NCBI GenBank assembly: GCA_005777315.1
Contig: SXMN01000052.1
Span: 1 to 48,894 of the forward strand
Direction: 5' to 3'
From: Verrucomicrobiales bacterium
Lineage (GTDB): Bacteria; Verrucomicrobiota; Verrucomicrobiia; Limisphaerales; F1-12-MAGs170
DNA: 48,894 nucleotides
The notes under the pieces were generated by a model that was given only the letters and a program-made list of their open reading frames with translations, was not told the origin of the DNA and did no database searches. The translations under genes were made by a program, and so were the position numbers. Shown here piece after piece: positions 1-9,184 of this stretch (the stretch's first letter is position 1; each line of letters begins with the position of its first letter).

Positions 1-2861
1 AAAACACGGCGCGAACGGCGGAGCGCGGACGGCTCCCGTGAAAATCGGGGAGACAGTCGCCCAAGCGGCGTTTTTCTTGTCTCCAGCCGCTCCGACAAGC
101 CTTGGCCTCGTCGTAACGTGGGAGTTTTGAAAGAGCGTCCCTCGAAAACAGTGCGGGTTTGATTTGCGATGATGACCGGACGCCACGCACCGGCGAGGCG
201 GGGCGGGAAGATGACGCTGCGGGTGAAGCGCCGGGTTTCGTTCGCCGCAAAACCGCCCGACGTCGGAAACAGTCCGATCAATTCGTCCCCGCCGGCGGTT
301 GCATCCGACGAAAGAAAGAGCGCGTCCGACCACGCACCATCCACAAGCTCGACGCCGCGATTGGTGATGTCCCAACTAATTTCGACGGGCTGATTTGCCA
401 CCGCCGTGGCCGGCGCCTGGATGCTCGTGACAAGAAGATCGACGGGCGTCTGGAACACGGCGGTGCCGCCGTTGATGTAGTTGAAGGTTGTTCCAGCGGT
501 GTCCGCGAGGCCGGCGAAGATGACCTTCGCGTTGTCGATGGTGACCTCGCTGCGTGTCAGGCGGGTGAGTTGCGCGGTGGGAACCGTCGGCGTGCCGCGG
601 ATGGTGACCGTGAATTGATCAAGCCCTGTCACACCAGGAATCTGCACCGTCCCACCAGCCCGGCCCTCGAGATAGGAACGCCCGATGACGCCTTGGCCCA
701 GTGGTCCCTGGAGCGCCGGGAGTTCCACCAGGCTGCCCGAGCCCTCGGCGAAGAGGTCCACCGCACCGTTGATCCGCGTAAACTTCGGCAGGCTGACGCG
801 GGCACTCGAATACGCGAAGAGCTGGAGTTGATAATAATCCTGAACGGTCGCCTCGACGACGTTCGGCAATACGAGTGCCGTGTCCGCGTCCCGGACTGTG
901 AAGGTGACGTTGCCCGTGGTGGCGCGGCTGAAGCGCGTGACCTGATCCAAAGTCAGCCGCGTGTCGGAACTGAGGAAGATGTTCGCTCCGTCAATGTTCG
1001 CCAGCGCGGGAAAACTTGCAGCGCTGTTCTCAAGCGTCAGATCGGCCAGCGTAAGAGTGCGCAGCGGCGCGGAGTTGAACTGGCTCGATCCTCGAAGCGT
1101 GAGGTCGATGCGCTCCAGTTCGTTCACTCCGGCCATCGCGATGACGCCGCCGTTGCGAGCCTCGATGCTCGCGCGCCCGGGCGAAGAGTTGCGGAGCCGT
1201 CCTTGAAAACCGGAGAGGTTGACGCTGCTGCCCGCGCCATAGGCGTAGAGGTCGAGCGCGCCCGCGGCGGTGACGAACTTTGGCAGATCGATGCGCGCGC
1301 CGTCGTAGGCGAACAGTTCGATCTGATAATAATCCTTCACCACCACCCGCGTGACATTGGGCAGGCTCAGAACACTTCCCGCAGTACGCGCGGTGAAGGT
1401 GATGCTTCCGTTTTCCACCCGCGTGACTTGAATGATGCCAGGCAGTGCGAGGCGCGCGGCATTTTCGAGGGAGACGTTGCTGCCGTCAATGTTGACCAGC
1501 GTGGGAAGCTCGAACGTGTTGCCGTCAAAAGTCAGATCGGCATGGTTGATCGCGGTGAGCTGGTGTATGGGGATCCGCCCGGTGCCGCGCAGGATGAGAC
1601 GGATGTTGTCCAGCGCCGTGATATTCGGGATGAGCACCGCGCCGGCTTTGCGCGCTTCGAGCGCCGCCAAGCCGGGATGGGGATTGGTGAGTTTGCCCGA
1701 GAGCGCGGGCAGGTCCACGACGCTGCCATCGCCTTCCGCGTAGGCGTCGATGGCCCCTGTCACCGTGGCAAGTCGCGGCAGGGCGATGCGCGCGCCGTCG
1801 GTGGCGTGAAGCTCGAATTGATAATACGGCTCGACGACGGCGACCGTGACGTTGGGGAATTCGAGCGCCGTGCCCGCGCCGGCGGCGCTGAAGGTGGCTT
1901 GGCCGTTGGCGACACGTGTGAGCCGCGTCACGCCGGCGAGCGTGGCCCGTGCGTTGCTTTCCAGGCGCACGTTGGTGCCTGTCAAATCCGCCAGGGCCGG
2001 GAAATTGTTCGAGGCGTTGTCCAGCGTCAGTTCAGCGCCGGTTATCGATTTCAGTTGAGCCGTGGAGATCTGGCTGGTTCCCCGGATGATCAAGTCGATT
2101 CCGTCGAGCGCGGTGATATTCGGCATCTGAATGCTCCCGCCGGCGCGGGCTTCGATGCGGGAGGAACCCGCCTTGGTGTGGGCCAGTAATCCGGTGAACC
2201 CGCTGAGATCGATCACACTGCCGGTGCCATCGGCGTAAATGTCCAGGCCGCCTGAGATGCTGGCGAGCTTCGGCGCGTTGATGCGGGATCCAGTGTGCGC
2301 GAACAGTTCCAACTGGTAATACGCCTCCACACTCGCGCTGGTGAGACCCGGCAAATCGATCACGCTGTCCGCATTCTCCGCCTGGAATGTGACGTGACCG
2401 GTCCTTATGCGCTCGATGCTCTTGAGAGTTGGCAGATTCAACACGGCGCCCGCGGCAGCGCGCAACAGTGCTCCTTCCACCGACGTGGAACCGCTCGCGG
2501 TGAAGGTCGCGCCCGCGCCGGCGACAGTCAGCGTGCCGTCCGTCATCGTCAAGGCACCCCGCACGAAGGACGCGCCGCGCGTGAGGTTCAACGTGCCGCC
2601 GGTGAGGGTGAGACTCTTCTGACATTGCACGCTGCGGACAGCGATGCTGCCCGTGCTGATCGTCACCACCACGTCCCCGGCGGGATTGATGACCACGTCA
2701 TCGCCCGAGGCAGGAAGCGCGTCGCCACTCCAATTGGCGGGCTTGTGCCAGGAATTGTCGCCGCCACCGCCGTCCCAGGTGACAGTGGCGGCATGGATGC
2801 GCGCCGACAGGAAACAGACAATAATCAAACCACCGTAGAACCACGCGAATGCACGCTTCAT
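1..2861 (-). CDS. Secreted repeat protein with four 165-residue modules (3' end outside window)
   Basis: The reading frame opens at ATG 2859-2861 and stays open to the window edge, about 953 codons. The N-terminus MKRAFAWFYGG followed by a hydrophobic stretch and IHA|AT is a typical signal peptide, so the product is probably exported. A G4-D-NSW motif and a short autotransporter-like start (about residues 25-110) are followed by four modules. Each contains a YYQxEL(F/H)A motif encoded near plus-strand positions 2313, 1818, 1323 and 828, exactly 495 nt apart. Within modules, phrases such as IxLPxLxxI and GAxDxYAxGxGSxVxL recur, suggesting a beta-solenoid or leucine-rich-like fold. Residues about 800-890 resemble a CARDB-type domain (AxxxVxISWDITNRG). 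The last ~50 codons before the window edge are Arg/Ser-rich and unlike the rest. Function unknown; a cell-surface or extracellular structural role is inferred. Confidence 0.8.
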   Translation of the reverse strand, partial: MKRAFAWFYGGLIIVCFLSARIHAATVTWDGGGGDNSWHKPANWSGDALPASGDDVVINPAGDVVVTISTGSIAVRSVQCQKSLTLTGGTLNLTRGASFVRGALTMTDGTLTVAGAGATFTASGSTSVEGALLRAAAGAVLNLPTLKSIERIRTGHVTFQAENADSVIDLPGLTSASVEAYYQLELFAHTGSRINAPKLASISGGLDIYADGTGSVIDLSGFTGLLAHTKAGSSRIEARAGGSIQMPNITALDGIDLIIRGTSQISTAQLKSITGAELTLDNASNNFPALADLTGTNVRLESNARATLAGVTRLTRVANGQATFSAAGAGTALEFPNVTVAVVEPYYQFELHATDGARIALPRLATVTGAIDAYAEGDGSVVDLPALSGKLTNPHPGLAALEARKAGAVLIPNITALDNIRLILRGTGRIPIHQLTAINHADLTFDGNTFELPTLVNIDGSNVSLENAARLALPGIIQVTRVENGSITFTARTAGSVLSLPNVTRVVVKDYYQIELFAYDGARIDLPKFVTAAGALDLYAYGAGSSVNLSGFQGRLRNSSPGRASIEARNGGVIAMAGVNELERIDLTLRGSSQFNSAPLRTLTLADLTLENSAASFPALANIDGANIFLSSDTRLTLDQVTRFSRATTGNVTFTVRDADTALVLPNVVEATVQDYYQLQLFAYSSARVSLPKFTRINGAVDLFAEGSGSLVELPALQGPLGQGVIGRSYLEGRAGGTVQIPGVTGLDQFTVTIRGTPTVPTAQLTRLTRSEVTIDNAKVIFAGLADTAGTTFNYINGGTAVFQTPVDLLVTSIQAPATAVANQPVEISWDITNRGVELVDGAWSDALFLSSDATAGGDELIGLFPTSGGFAANETRRFTRSVIFPPRLAGAWRPVIIANQTRTVFEGRSFKTPTLRRGQGLSERLETRKTPLGRLSPRFSREPSALRRSRRV

Positions 2862-3418
2862 AAGATGTCTCTTCGTAAATCCAATGGCAACTCGTGCGCG
2901 GCGGGAAAGGGCGGGCTCCTCATCAAGAATTACGCTTCTCACGCCTGTCACGGGATTGAAACGGATTCGCTTCCTGCCGGGGAAGGCTGTGGTGGCAGCA
3001 ATGGCGCACGCAAATCACATTTTGTTTTTCGCTCCCCAAACAACATGCCTTGCTCCTTCAATGGAATCATGCCGGGTGGATAGCCTGCTGATGAGACCGT
3101 GGGATAGGCTACAAATCTTGACGGCGGCACAGACGCATCTGCTTCGTTGCTCGCTTGGTCAGAGGCCGCTGCGGGCATCCTCCCGCGTTCGCGCCTCGCA
3201 TCTGCATCTGTGGCGCTCGCCATCATTCGTAGCCTGTCCCACGGTCTCCTCAGTAACTCTGGCTCTTCGGACCTGTTCAAGGGCCATAAACCTGCGAGCC
3301 GGAGGGCCGGCGAAGGAAGCGAAGGCAATGTTGGGAATTTCCCTGCTTGGAGCCTTCTTCCTTTCCGCGGGACATTTCTCAAAACGCCCCGGTGGCGAAA
3401 GGAAACCTCGCTGCAAGA
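2862..3418. other. Intergenic stretch between two minus-strand genes
   Basis: Apart from the palindromic element at 3091-3255 no gene is supported here. The part just left of dxs (about 3280-3418) is a low-complexity GC-rich spacer resembling interspersed intergenic repeat sequence. The promoter of the repeat protein starting at 2861 should lie at the left end of this stretch, but no clear -35/-10 boxes are recognisable. Confidence 0.5.
3091..3255. repeat. Palindromic repeat family 1, copy A (about 165 bp)
   Basis: Terminal inverted repeats are visible: the left arm GAGACCGTGGGATAGGCTAC matches the reverse complement of the right arm GTAGCCTGTCCCACGGTCTC apart from one base. The whole element is nearly identical, in reverse orientation, to copy B at 18631-18800. 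No transposase is encoded, so it is a MITE- or REP-like intergenic element. Open frames crossing it on both strands are by-products of its sequence. Confidence 0.85.
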
Positions 3419-5407
3419 TCAGCGAGCCACCGCCACGGAGCGGGAGTTCTGCACTGGACTCGCGGACAATGCCTTCACCTGAGCCACGGCGTTCTCGACC
3501 GTCAATCCGTGTTTGGCGCGCAGATAGTCCACCGTGGTGGCGTGCTCGACAAACTGGTCCGGCCAACCGATGCGCACCACCGGGGTGCTGATCCGCCTGT
3601 TGCTGAAAAGTTCCAAAAGAATGCTCCCGTAACCGCCCATCAAGACGTGATCCTCGAACGTCACGACGATATCCGCCGCCTCCCCAAAGAAGGAATGCGT
3701 GGCTTCATCCAGTGGCTTCGTGAAACGGGGATTGATCACCGCGCAATCGTATCCCTCGGCTTTGAGCTGATCCGCGACGGTGCGGGCCATATTCAGCATG
3801 TTGCCCAATCCGAAGAGCGCGACTTTCCGGCCGCCGCTTTGGGAAAAATTCTGGACGACCTGCGCCTTGCCGATCTCCATCAACGCCGGGGTCTCCTTGA
3901 TGGCCACCCCCTCCGCAGTGCCGCGCGGATAACGGATGGCGACGGGATGCTTTTGGAGCGAAGCCGTGAACATCATGTCCACCAGTTCGTCCTCGTTGCC
4001 GGGGGACATGCAAATCATGTTCGGGACACAGCGGAGGTACGAGATGTCGAAAAGGCCGTGGTGAGTCGGGCCGTCGTTGGCACTGAGACCGGCGCGGTCC
4101 ATGCAAAAGATCACCGGCAAATCCTGGAGCGCCACGTCATGGACGATGCAGTCATAGCCGCGCTGGAGGAATGTCGAGTAGATCGCTACAACGGGATGAA
4201 AGCCCATCGTCGCCATGCCCGCCGCAAACAGCACCGCATGTTCTTCGGCGATCCCCACGTCGTAATAACGGCCGGGCATCGCCTTCTCCAGCGCCTTGAG
4301 CCCCGTGCCGCTCGGCATGGCAGCGGTGATTCCAACGATGCTACTGTCCTTCTGGCACAGCCGAACCATCGCCTGGCCAAACACATCCTGATAAGCGGGA
4401 GGCGTGGCGGCCTTCGCGGGCGGCGCGCTTCCCGTTGAAATGTCGTAAGGGCCGGTGCCGTGGAATTTCTCCGGCTGTTGAATCGCGATTTCGTACCCCT
4501 TGCCTTTCTTGGTCAGGACATGGAGCACGACCGGTTGTTCACACGCCTTCGCGAACTCCAGCGACTTGATCAGAAGCGGCAGATCATGTCCATCGATGGG
4601 GCCCAGGTACCTCAGTCCCATTTCCTCGAAGATCAGGCTGCTGCCGAAACCGCCACGCCCATCGGCCTCCATTTTGAGCCCGGCCTGTTCCAGGCTGACT
4701 TCCGAAACGACCCCCTTCAGTGCTTCCTCCGCCTTGTGCCCGACCTTGATGGCGATGTCACCATGGGGAACGCGTTTCATGAGGCGTTCGAAATCCTTCT
4801 GAAGCTTTGTGTAGCGCGGATGCGTGATGAGCTTGTTCAAATAGCTGGCGATCGCGCCCACGTTCTTGGCGATGCTCCACTCGTTGTCATTCAGGATCCC
4901 GATGAATTTCCGGGTTGTGTGCGCGATGTTGTTGAGGGCTTCGTAACTGACCCCGTTTGTCAGAGCCGCGTCGCCGAAGATGCAGACCACCTGCTCATCC
5001 GACTTGCGTTGATCGCGCGCCGCGCACATGCCGAGCGCCGCGGAGAGCGCGGTGCCGGCATGGCCTGCGCCGTAGCAATCGTGCTCGCTCTCCGTCCTGA
5101 GCGCGAAACCGTTCAGCCCGTCGGTGGTGCGGATCGTATGAAAACGATCCTTCCGGCCCGTGAGCAGTTTGTGCACATACACCTGGTGGCTCACATCCCA
5201 GACAAATTTGTCATGCGGTGTGCTGAAGATCCGATGCAACGCCAGCGTGAGTTCCACCACTCCCAGATTTGGCCCCAGATGGCCGCCGTTCTTCGAGAGC
5301 TTTGTGATCAACTCCTGCCGGATGTCCTCGGCAAGATGGGTCATTTGCTCCATCGTCAGTTTCTTGACGTGATCAGGGTGGTCCACCATATCCAGGTATC
5401 GGTTCAT
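3419..5407 (-). CDS. dxs: 1-deoxy-D-xylulose-5-phosphate synthase
   Basis: This cytoplasmic thiamine-diphosphate enzyme condenses pyruvate with glyceraldehyde 3-phosphate in the first step of the MEP isoprenoid pathway. The 662-residue product is slightly longer than the usual ~620. Landmarks are SHQVYVHKLLTGR (73-85), the ThDP/Mg motif GDAALTNG (145-152) with NDNEWSI (173-179), and GIAEEHAV (385-392), whose first Glu corresponds to the catalytic Glu of transketolase-type enzymes. The transketolase C-terminal domain ends with VVRIGWPDQFVEH. Canonical DXS has GDG and NDNxMSIS, so this is a divergent but complete member. It starts 3 nt after the xseB stop codon and is probably cotranscribed with it. 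Confidence 0.93.
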   Translation of the reverse strand: MNRYLDMVDHPDHVKKLTMEQMTHLAEDIRQELITKLSKNGGHLGPNLGVVELTLALHRIFSTPHDKFVWDVSHQVYVHKLLTGRKDRFHTIRTTDGLNGFALRTESEHDCYGAGHAGTALSAALGMCAARDQRKSDEQVVCIFGDAALTNGVSYEALNNIAHTTRKFIGILNDNEWSIAKNVGAIASYLNKLITHPRYTKLQKDFERLMKRVPHGDIAIKVGHKAEEALKGVVSEVSLEQAGLKMEADGRGGFGSSLIFEEMGLRYLGPIDGHDLPLLIKSLEFAKACEQPVVLHVLTKKGKGYEIAIQQPEKFHGTGPYDISTGSAPPAKAATPPAYQDVFGQAMVRLCQKDSSIVGITAAMPSGTGLKALEKAMPGRYYDVGIAEEHAVLFAAGMATMGFHPVVAIYSTFLQRGYDCIVHDVALQDLPVIFCMDRAGLSANDGPTHHGLFDISYLRCVPNMICMSPGNEDELVDMMFTASLQKHPVAIRYPRGTAEGVAIKETPALMEIGKAQVVQNFSQSGGRKVALFGLGNMLNMARTVADQLKAEGYDCAVINPRFTKPLDEATHSFFGEAADIVVTFEDHVLMGGYGSILLELFSNRRISTPVVRIGWPDQFVEHATTVDYLRAKHGLTVENAVAQVKALSASPVQNSRSVAVAR

Positions 5408-5410
5408 AAT

Positions 5411-5698
5411 TCAGTCTTCAATCGCCGCGTCTTCACCGAGCGCCGTCGGCTTCAATGTCAATTGCCCCGCCGCATTCCTCTCGAGCTGCTGTACTTTCAG
5501 CTCGGCCTCCGCCAGCCGCGTCTGGCAAATGCCCGCCAGCTTGCTGCCTTCCTCAAATCGGGCGAGCATCTGCTCCAGCGGCAGTTCGTCGGACTCCATC
5601 GTCTCGACGATCGCCTCGAGCTTCTTCAGCGCCTCTTCAAAAGGCAAATCGCTGGCGACGGCACATGCCGCCCCAGCGTTCTTCACCGCTTTCGACAT
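5411..5698 (-). CDS. xseB: Exodeoxyribonuclease VII small subunit
   Basis: The core LPFEEALKKLEAIVETMES and the following LPLEQMLARFEEGSKLA segment are diagnostic of the small coiled-coil subunit of exonuclease VII, which together with XseA degrades single-stranded DNA. The chosen ATG (5696-5698, MSKAVKN) gives 95 residues, in the family range. An upstream in-frame ATG at 5738-5740 would add 14 residues (MIFPRSCG) that do not look like the family. The stop is 3 nt before the dxs start, so the two genes form an operon, a common arrangement in bacteria. xseA is not in the window. Confidence 0.9.
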   Translation of the reverse strand: MSKAVKNAGAACAVASDLPFEEALKKLEAIVETMESDELPLEQMLARFEEGSKLAGICQTRLAEAELKVQQLERNAAGQLTLKPTALGEDAAIED

Positions 5699-5856
5699 GG
5701 GTCCAACGTAATGGAATCCACACGAACGAGGAAAGATCAATTTTGGGAATGGTGGGACGTCGCCATTTCTGTCGTTATCAGAAACACGGCTTGGTTTTAG
5801 TCAGCTCTTAAAAACTTTCCTTTCCAGCGTCGAACCGCTCGCGTGTAATCGGCGCC

Positions 5857-6483
5857 ATGCTTGAGACAGAATTGGAGGAGGCGGAGAAATCGGGTTCGCG
5901 ATGGTCGATGATCGTTCTGCATGGTTTGGGAGACAGCATGGAAGGCTACCGCTGGCTGCCGGAGATGCTGGCCGTGCCGGAACTCAATTACCTGCTGCTA
6001 AACGCGCCTGACTCCTACTTCGGCGGCTACTCATGGTATGATTACGCGCAGAATCCCGGACCGGGAATTCTCAGAAGCCGCGCCCTCCTGACCGAACTGC
6101 TCGACCACCAGCGGGCTGAAGGCTTTCCGACCGAACAGACCTTCCTTTTCGGTTTTTCGCAGGGTTGCCTGATGACTGTCGAAACGGGGTTGCGTTACCC
6201 ACATCGCCTGGCTGGTCTGATCGGGATCAGCGGATATGTTCACGAACCGGAACGGCTGCTCAACGAACGCTCCGTCGTGGCAAGTAAGCAACGAATTCTC
6301 ATGACCCACGGCACTCTGGATCCCCTGATTCCTGTCGCCCCTGTTCGCAGTCAGGTGGAAATGCTCCGCTCCGCTGGGATGAATATCGAATGGCGCGAGT
6401 TCGTGAAGGTACACACCATCGCCGGTGAGGATGAGTTGAGCGTGATACGGAAGTTTGTCAGACAGATCATGGATGTCGGCTGA
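5857..6483 (+). CDS. Phospholipase/carboxylesterase family alpha/beta hydrolase
   Basis: The 208-residue product has the small serine-esterase fold of COG0400 (acyl-protein thioesterase-like). Visible catalytic elements are LHGLGD (21-26), the nucleophile elbow GFSQG with Ser101, THGTLDPLIP with Asp155, and VHTI with His186. No signal peptide is present, so it is cytoplasmic. It is divergent from the xseB-dxs operon. The usual Gly after the catalytic His region is replaced by VHTIAGEDE, still compatible with the fold. The exact substrate cannot be told from sequence. Confidence 0.85.
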   Translation: MLETELEEAEKSGSRWSMIVLHGLGDSMEGYRWLPEMLAVPELNYLLLNAPDSYFGGYSWYDYAQNPGPGILRSRALLTELLDHQRAEGFPTEQTFLFGFSQGCLMTVETGLRYPHRLAGLIGISGYVHEPERLLNERSVVASKQRILMTHGTLDPLIPVAPVRSQVEMLRSAGMNIEWREFVKVHTIAGEDELSVIRKFVRQIMDVG

Positions 6484-6511
6484 TCGACACGGCAACCTCC
6501 GTTCAGAATTC

Positions 6512-9088
6512 ATGATCAGAATAAGTCTCCCCTGGTTCACAATCCTCTGGTCCGCACTGTGTGGCTCCATCGGTTTCGCCGCGCCGGCAATCACATCCAT
6601 CACACCCGCTCAAGGGCCGCCGGGCACTCAGGTAATCATCGGTGGCAGCGGCTTTGGTGACGTCGCCTCGGTCAAATTCAACAGCGCCACGGCCGACTTC
6701 AGCATTCTGAGCCCGACCCGGATCATCGCGGTGGTGCCACCCCTTGGTGTGAGCGGACCCATCGGCGTCGAAGCACCCTCAGGCGCTGCGCTGACCACTG
6801 GCGTTTTTCTTGTCGCGCCCCGGATCGCCGAACTGCTCCCCGCGCGCAGCGCCACAAACAGCCTTGTCACAATCTTCGGCGAGAATTTTGAGTCCGTAAC
6901 CTCCGTAAGATTCGGCGAGATCGAAGCAGCGTATCAAACAATCAGCGCGTCGCAGATCATCGTCCGTGTTCCGGCCGGGGCCACGAATAATCCCATCGAG
7001 CTCACTTCATTGGCAGGCGTGGCAACCAGCCCCGCGGAGTTTGCTGTCACGGGTCCTCGACCGCTCATCGATTCCTTCTCGCCCGAGATTACGCCTCCAG
7101 GCGAAACCGTGGTCATCAATGGCGCAAATTTCACAAGTGTCTCCAATGTGCGGTTCAACGGTGTGGCCGCCCTCAATTTCACCGTGACGGCGCCGACTCA
7201 AATCCGCGCCGTCGTTCCAGCCAACGCCAGCACGGGTCCGATCCGGATCACGGCAAAGGCGGGAGACGCTGCCAGTGTGACAAACCTCATCGTCACCCGC
7301 GCGCCGGTCATCACGAATTTCTATCCATCCTTCGGAACCGCCGGCACCGAAGTCACGATCTCTGGCATCAACCTCGCGGGGGCGACGGGCGTCAGCTTCA
7401 ACAGCATTCGCACCACCGCGTTCGGCACCCCGGCGCAAGGGCAGGTCAGCGCCATCGTTCCGCCAGCCGCCACCAGCGGCCCGATTCGCGTCACCAATGC
7501 GCTCGGCGTCGGAATCAGCGCGGTGCCGTTCGTAATCACCAAAGCCCCCATCATCACTGAACTCTCAACCACCATTGTTGCGCCCGGTGAAGTGCTCACC
7601 ATCACTGGCGCCAATTTCCTTGGTGCAACCACTGTGAAGTTCACGGGTCGCGACACCACGCCCGTCGTGGTCGCAGCGACATTGCTCCATGTCACGGTCC
7701 CAGTTGGCGCGAAGACCGGACCTGTGACCGTCGTTTCGCCTCAAGGGACCTCATCAAGCGAGGAGACGGTGCAAATCATCGGTTCGGCTCCATTCATCAG
7801 CGAACTTGTTCCAGACCACGCTCCACGCGGAACCGAGATTGCGATCTCTGGCCTGAATTTTGCCGACGTGCGTGCCGTGCGCTTCAACGGAACCGCCGCC
7901 GTGTTCTTCGCGGCGGCCAGCACTCAAATCCGCGCTATCATTCCGGTGGCGGCCACGTCCGGACCGGTTACCGTCACCACCGGTGCAGGCACGAGCACGA
8001 ACGTCGTTCTCTTCTTTGCACCGCCCCGCCTCACATCGTTTTCTCCAACCGCCGCAGTTGCTGGAGATGAAGTTGTTCTTCTCGGCACGAACTTCTTAAG
8101 TGCGGTTGCGGTCACCGTGGGCGGCGTGGATGTCGGTCCTTTTCAAATCGTGTCCAACAAGATCACTGCCGCGCTTCCTCTCAGAACGAGGAGTGGTCCT
8201 GTCATGGTCACGACTCCGGCTGGCGTGATCATCAGTACGAACATGTTCACCATCCTTCCGCGCATTTTGAGTTTCGCGCCTCAAGCCGGTCCGGCGGGCA
8301 CCAAAGTCTCCATCACCGGCACCAGCTTCTTCAATGTGCAGGAAGTTTCATTCGGCGGCAGGATCGCGAGCTTTGCCGTGGTATCACCGGAAGAGATCGT
8401 CGCAACCGTGCCGGGTGGTGCGGCACCCGGTGCCATTCAAGTCAGGACGACGGACGGAATCACTTCAAGCATCGAAGCATTCATCGCCACCTTCGCTACA
8501 GATCTCGGTATTGCGCTGACACAAAATGCACGGTTCGCGACGCCGGGAGAGGTCGTGAGCTATTCGATTGTCGTCACCAACCGTGGCCCGTCTGCAACCA
8601 CAGGAACCACTCTTTCAGACACTCTGCCGAACGGGGCTTCGTTTGTTTCCGCCGTGTCTCCGCGCGGCCCGTGCATCGTTACCAACGACATCGTGACGTG
8701 TGATCTGGGACTGCTTTCAAACGGCGCAAGTCTTCAAATCACAATTGAGGCGCGGTTCAATATCGAAGGAGTCTTCAGTAATCGCGTAAAGGTTCAGGCC
8801 ATCGAAACCGAATCGTTTCCCGCTGACAACGCTGCGGAATCAGCGGTCGTGATCGTTCGCGACGCCTCGCGCACTCTCTCGCTCGAACCACTCGCATCGG
8901 GCAGCAGGGTTGCTCTCTCCTGGCCTGCCTCGCCCGTTCCGTTCATCCTCCAGGCCACAACGAACACGACCGAAGTTCCCCTCTGGCTTGATTTCCTGCC
9001 GAAGCCCGTCCTCCAGGGGGGACGAAACCGGCTGACGAACGAATTCAACGGCCAGATGAAATTTTATCGGCTGCGTCAGGGGCCATGA
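6512..9088 (+). CDS. Secreted IPT/TIG-repeat protein with DUF11 domain
   Basis: The ATG at 6512 was chosen because it begins a clear signal peptide (MIRISLPWFTILW...GFAAP); an in-frame ATG at 6455 would overlap the esterase gene and add a polar leader. The mature protein contains eight IPT/TIG immunoglobulin-like repeats of about 80 residues, each with the signature GTxVxIxGxxFxxVxxVxFN and ending in AxVPxxAxSGPIxV. One DUF11-type domain follows (NRGPSATTGTTLSDTLP), then a C-terminal block with FILQATTNT and ending KFYRLRQGP, which is a recurrent verrucomicrobial ending. It is likely an extracellular adhesive or structural protein; no enzyme domain is visible. It lies 28 nt after the esterase and may be cotranscribed. 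Confidence 0.88.
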   Translation: MIRISLPWFTILWSALCGSIGFAAPAITSITPAQGPPGTQVIIGGSGFGDVASVKFNSATADFSILSPTRIIAVVPPLGVSGPIGVEAPSGAALTTGVFLVAPRIAELLPARSATNSLVTIFGENFESVTSVRFGEIEAAYQTISASQIIVRVPAGATNNPIELTSLAGVATSPAEFAVTGPRPLIDSFSPEITPPGETVVINGANFTSVSNVRFNGVAALNFTVTAPTQIRAVVPANASTGPIRITAKAGDAASVTNLIVTRAPVITNFYPSFGTAGTEVTISGINLAGATGVSFNSIRTTAFGTPAQGQVSAIVPPAATSGPIRVTNALGVGISAVPFVITKAPIITELSTTIVAPGEVLTITGANFLGATTVKFTGRDTTPVVVAATLLHVTVPVGAKTGPVTVVSPQGTSSSEETVQIIGSAPFISELVPDHAPRGTEIAISGLNFADVRAVRFNGTAAVFFAAASTQIRAIIPVAATSGPVTVTTGAGTSTNVVLFFAPPRLTSFSPTAAVAGDEVVLLGTNFLSAVAVTVGGVDVGPFQIVSNKITAALPLRTRSGPVMVTTPAGVIISTNMFTILPRILSFAPQAGPAGTKVSITGTSFFNVQEVSFGGRIASFAVVSPEEIVATVPGGAAPGAIQVRTTDGITSSIEAFIATFATDLGIALTQNARFATPGEVVSYSIVVTNRGPSATTGTTLSDTLPNGASFVSAVSPRGPCIVTNDIVTCDLGLLSNGASLQITIEARFNIEGVFSNRVKVQAIETESFPADNAAESAVVIVRDASRTLSLEPLASGSRVALSWPASPVPFILQATTNTTEVPLWLDFLPKPVLQGGRNRLTNEFNGQMKFYRLRQGP

Positions 9089-9184
9089 TTTTCACTCTTG
9101 GGAGCCCCATCATAGCATTTTCGCGCCGACAACATCTCTGCCTCGTCTCACGCCCGCCATTGCCTGAAACCTTTTCGGTCGCCA

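Noticed and set aside
159..2189. A 676-codon open frame on the plus strand opposite the first gene
   Set aside because: It is the antisense of the 165-residue repeats; composition is Arg/Asp-rich without any domain, and the minus strand has a signal peptide and clear periodic motifs.
3147..3591. Several small open frames across the repeat at 3091-3255 on both strands, with similar ones at 18612-18839
   Set aside because: Their shared protein sequence arises from the repeated DNA; there is no start context, and frames run out into unrelated flanks.
5699..5740. Longer start for xseB with MIFPRSCGFHYVGP
   Set aside because: The extra residues are not like the family and the internal ATG gives the usual length.
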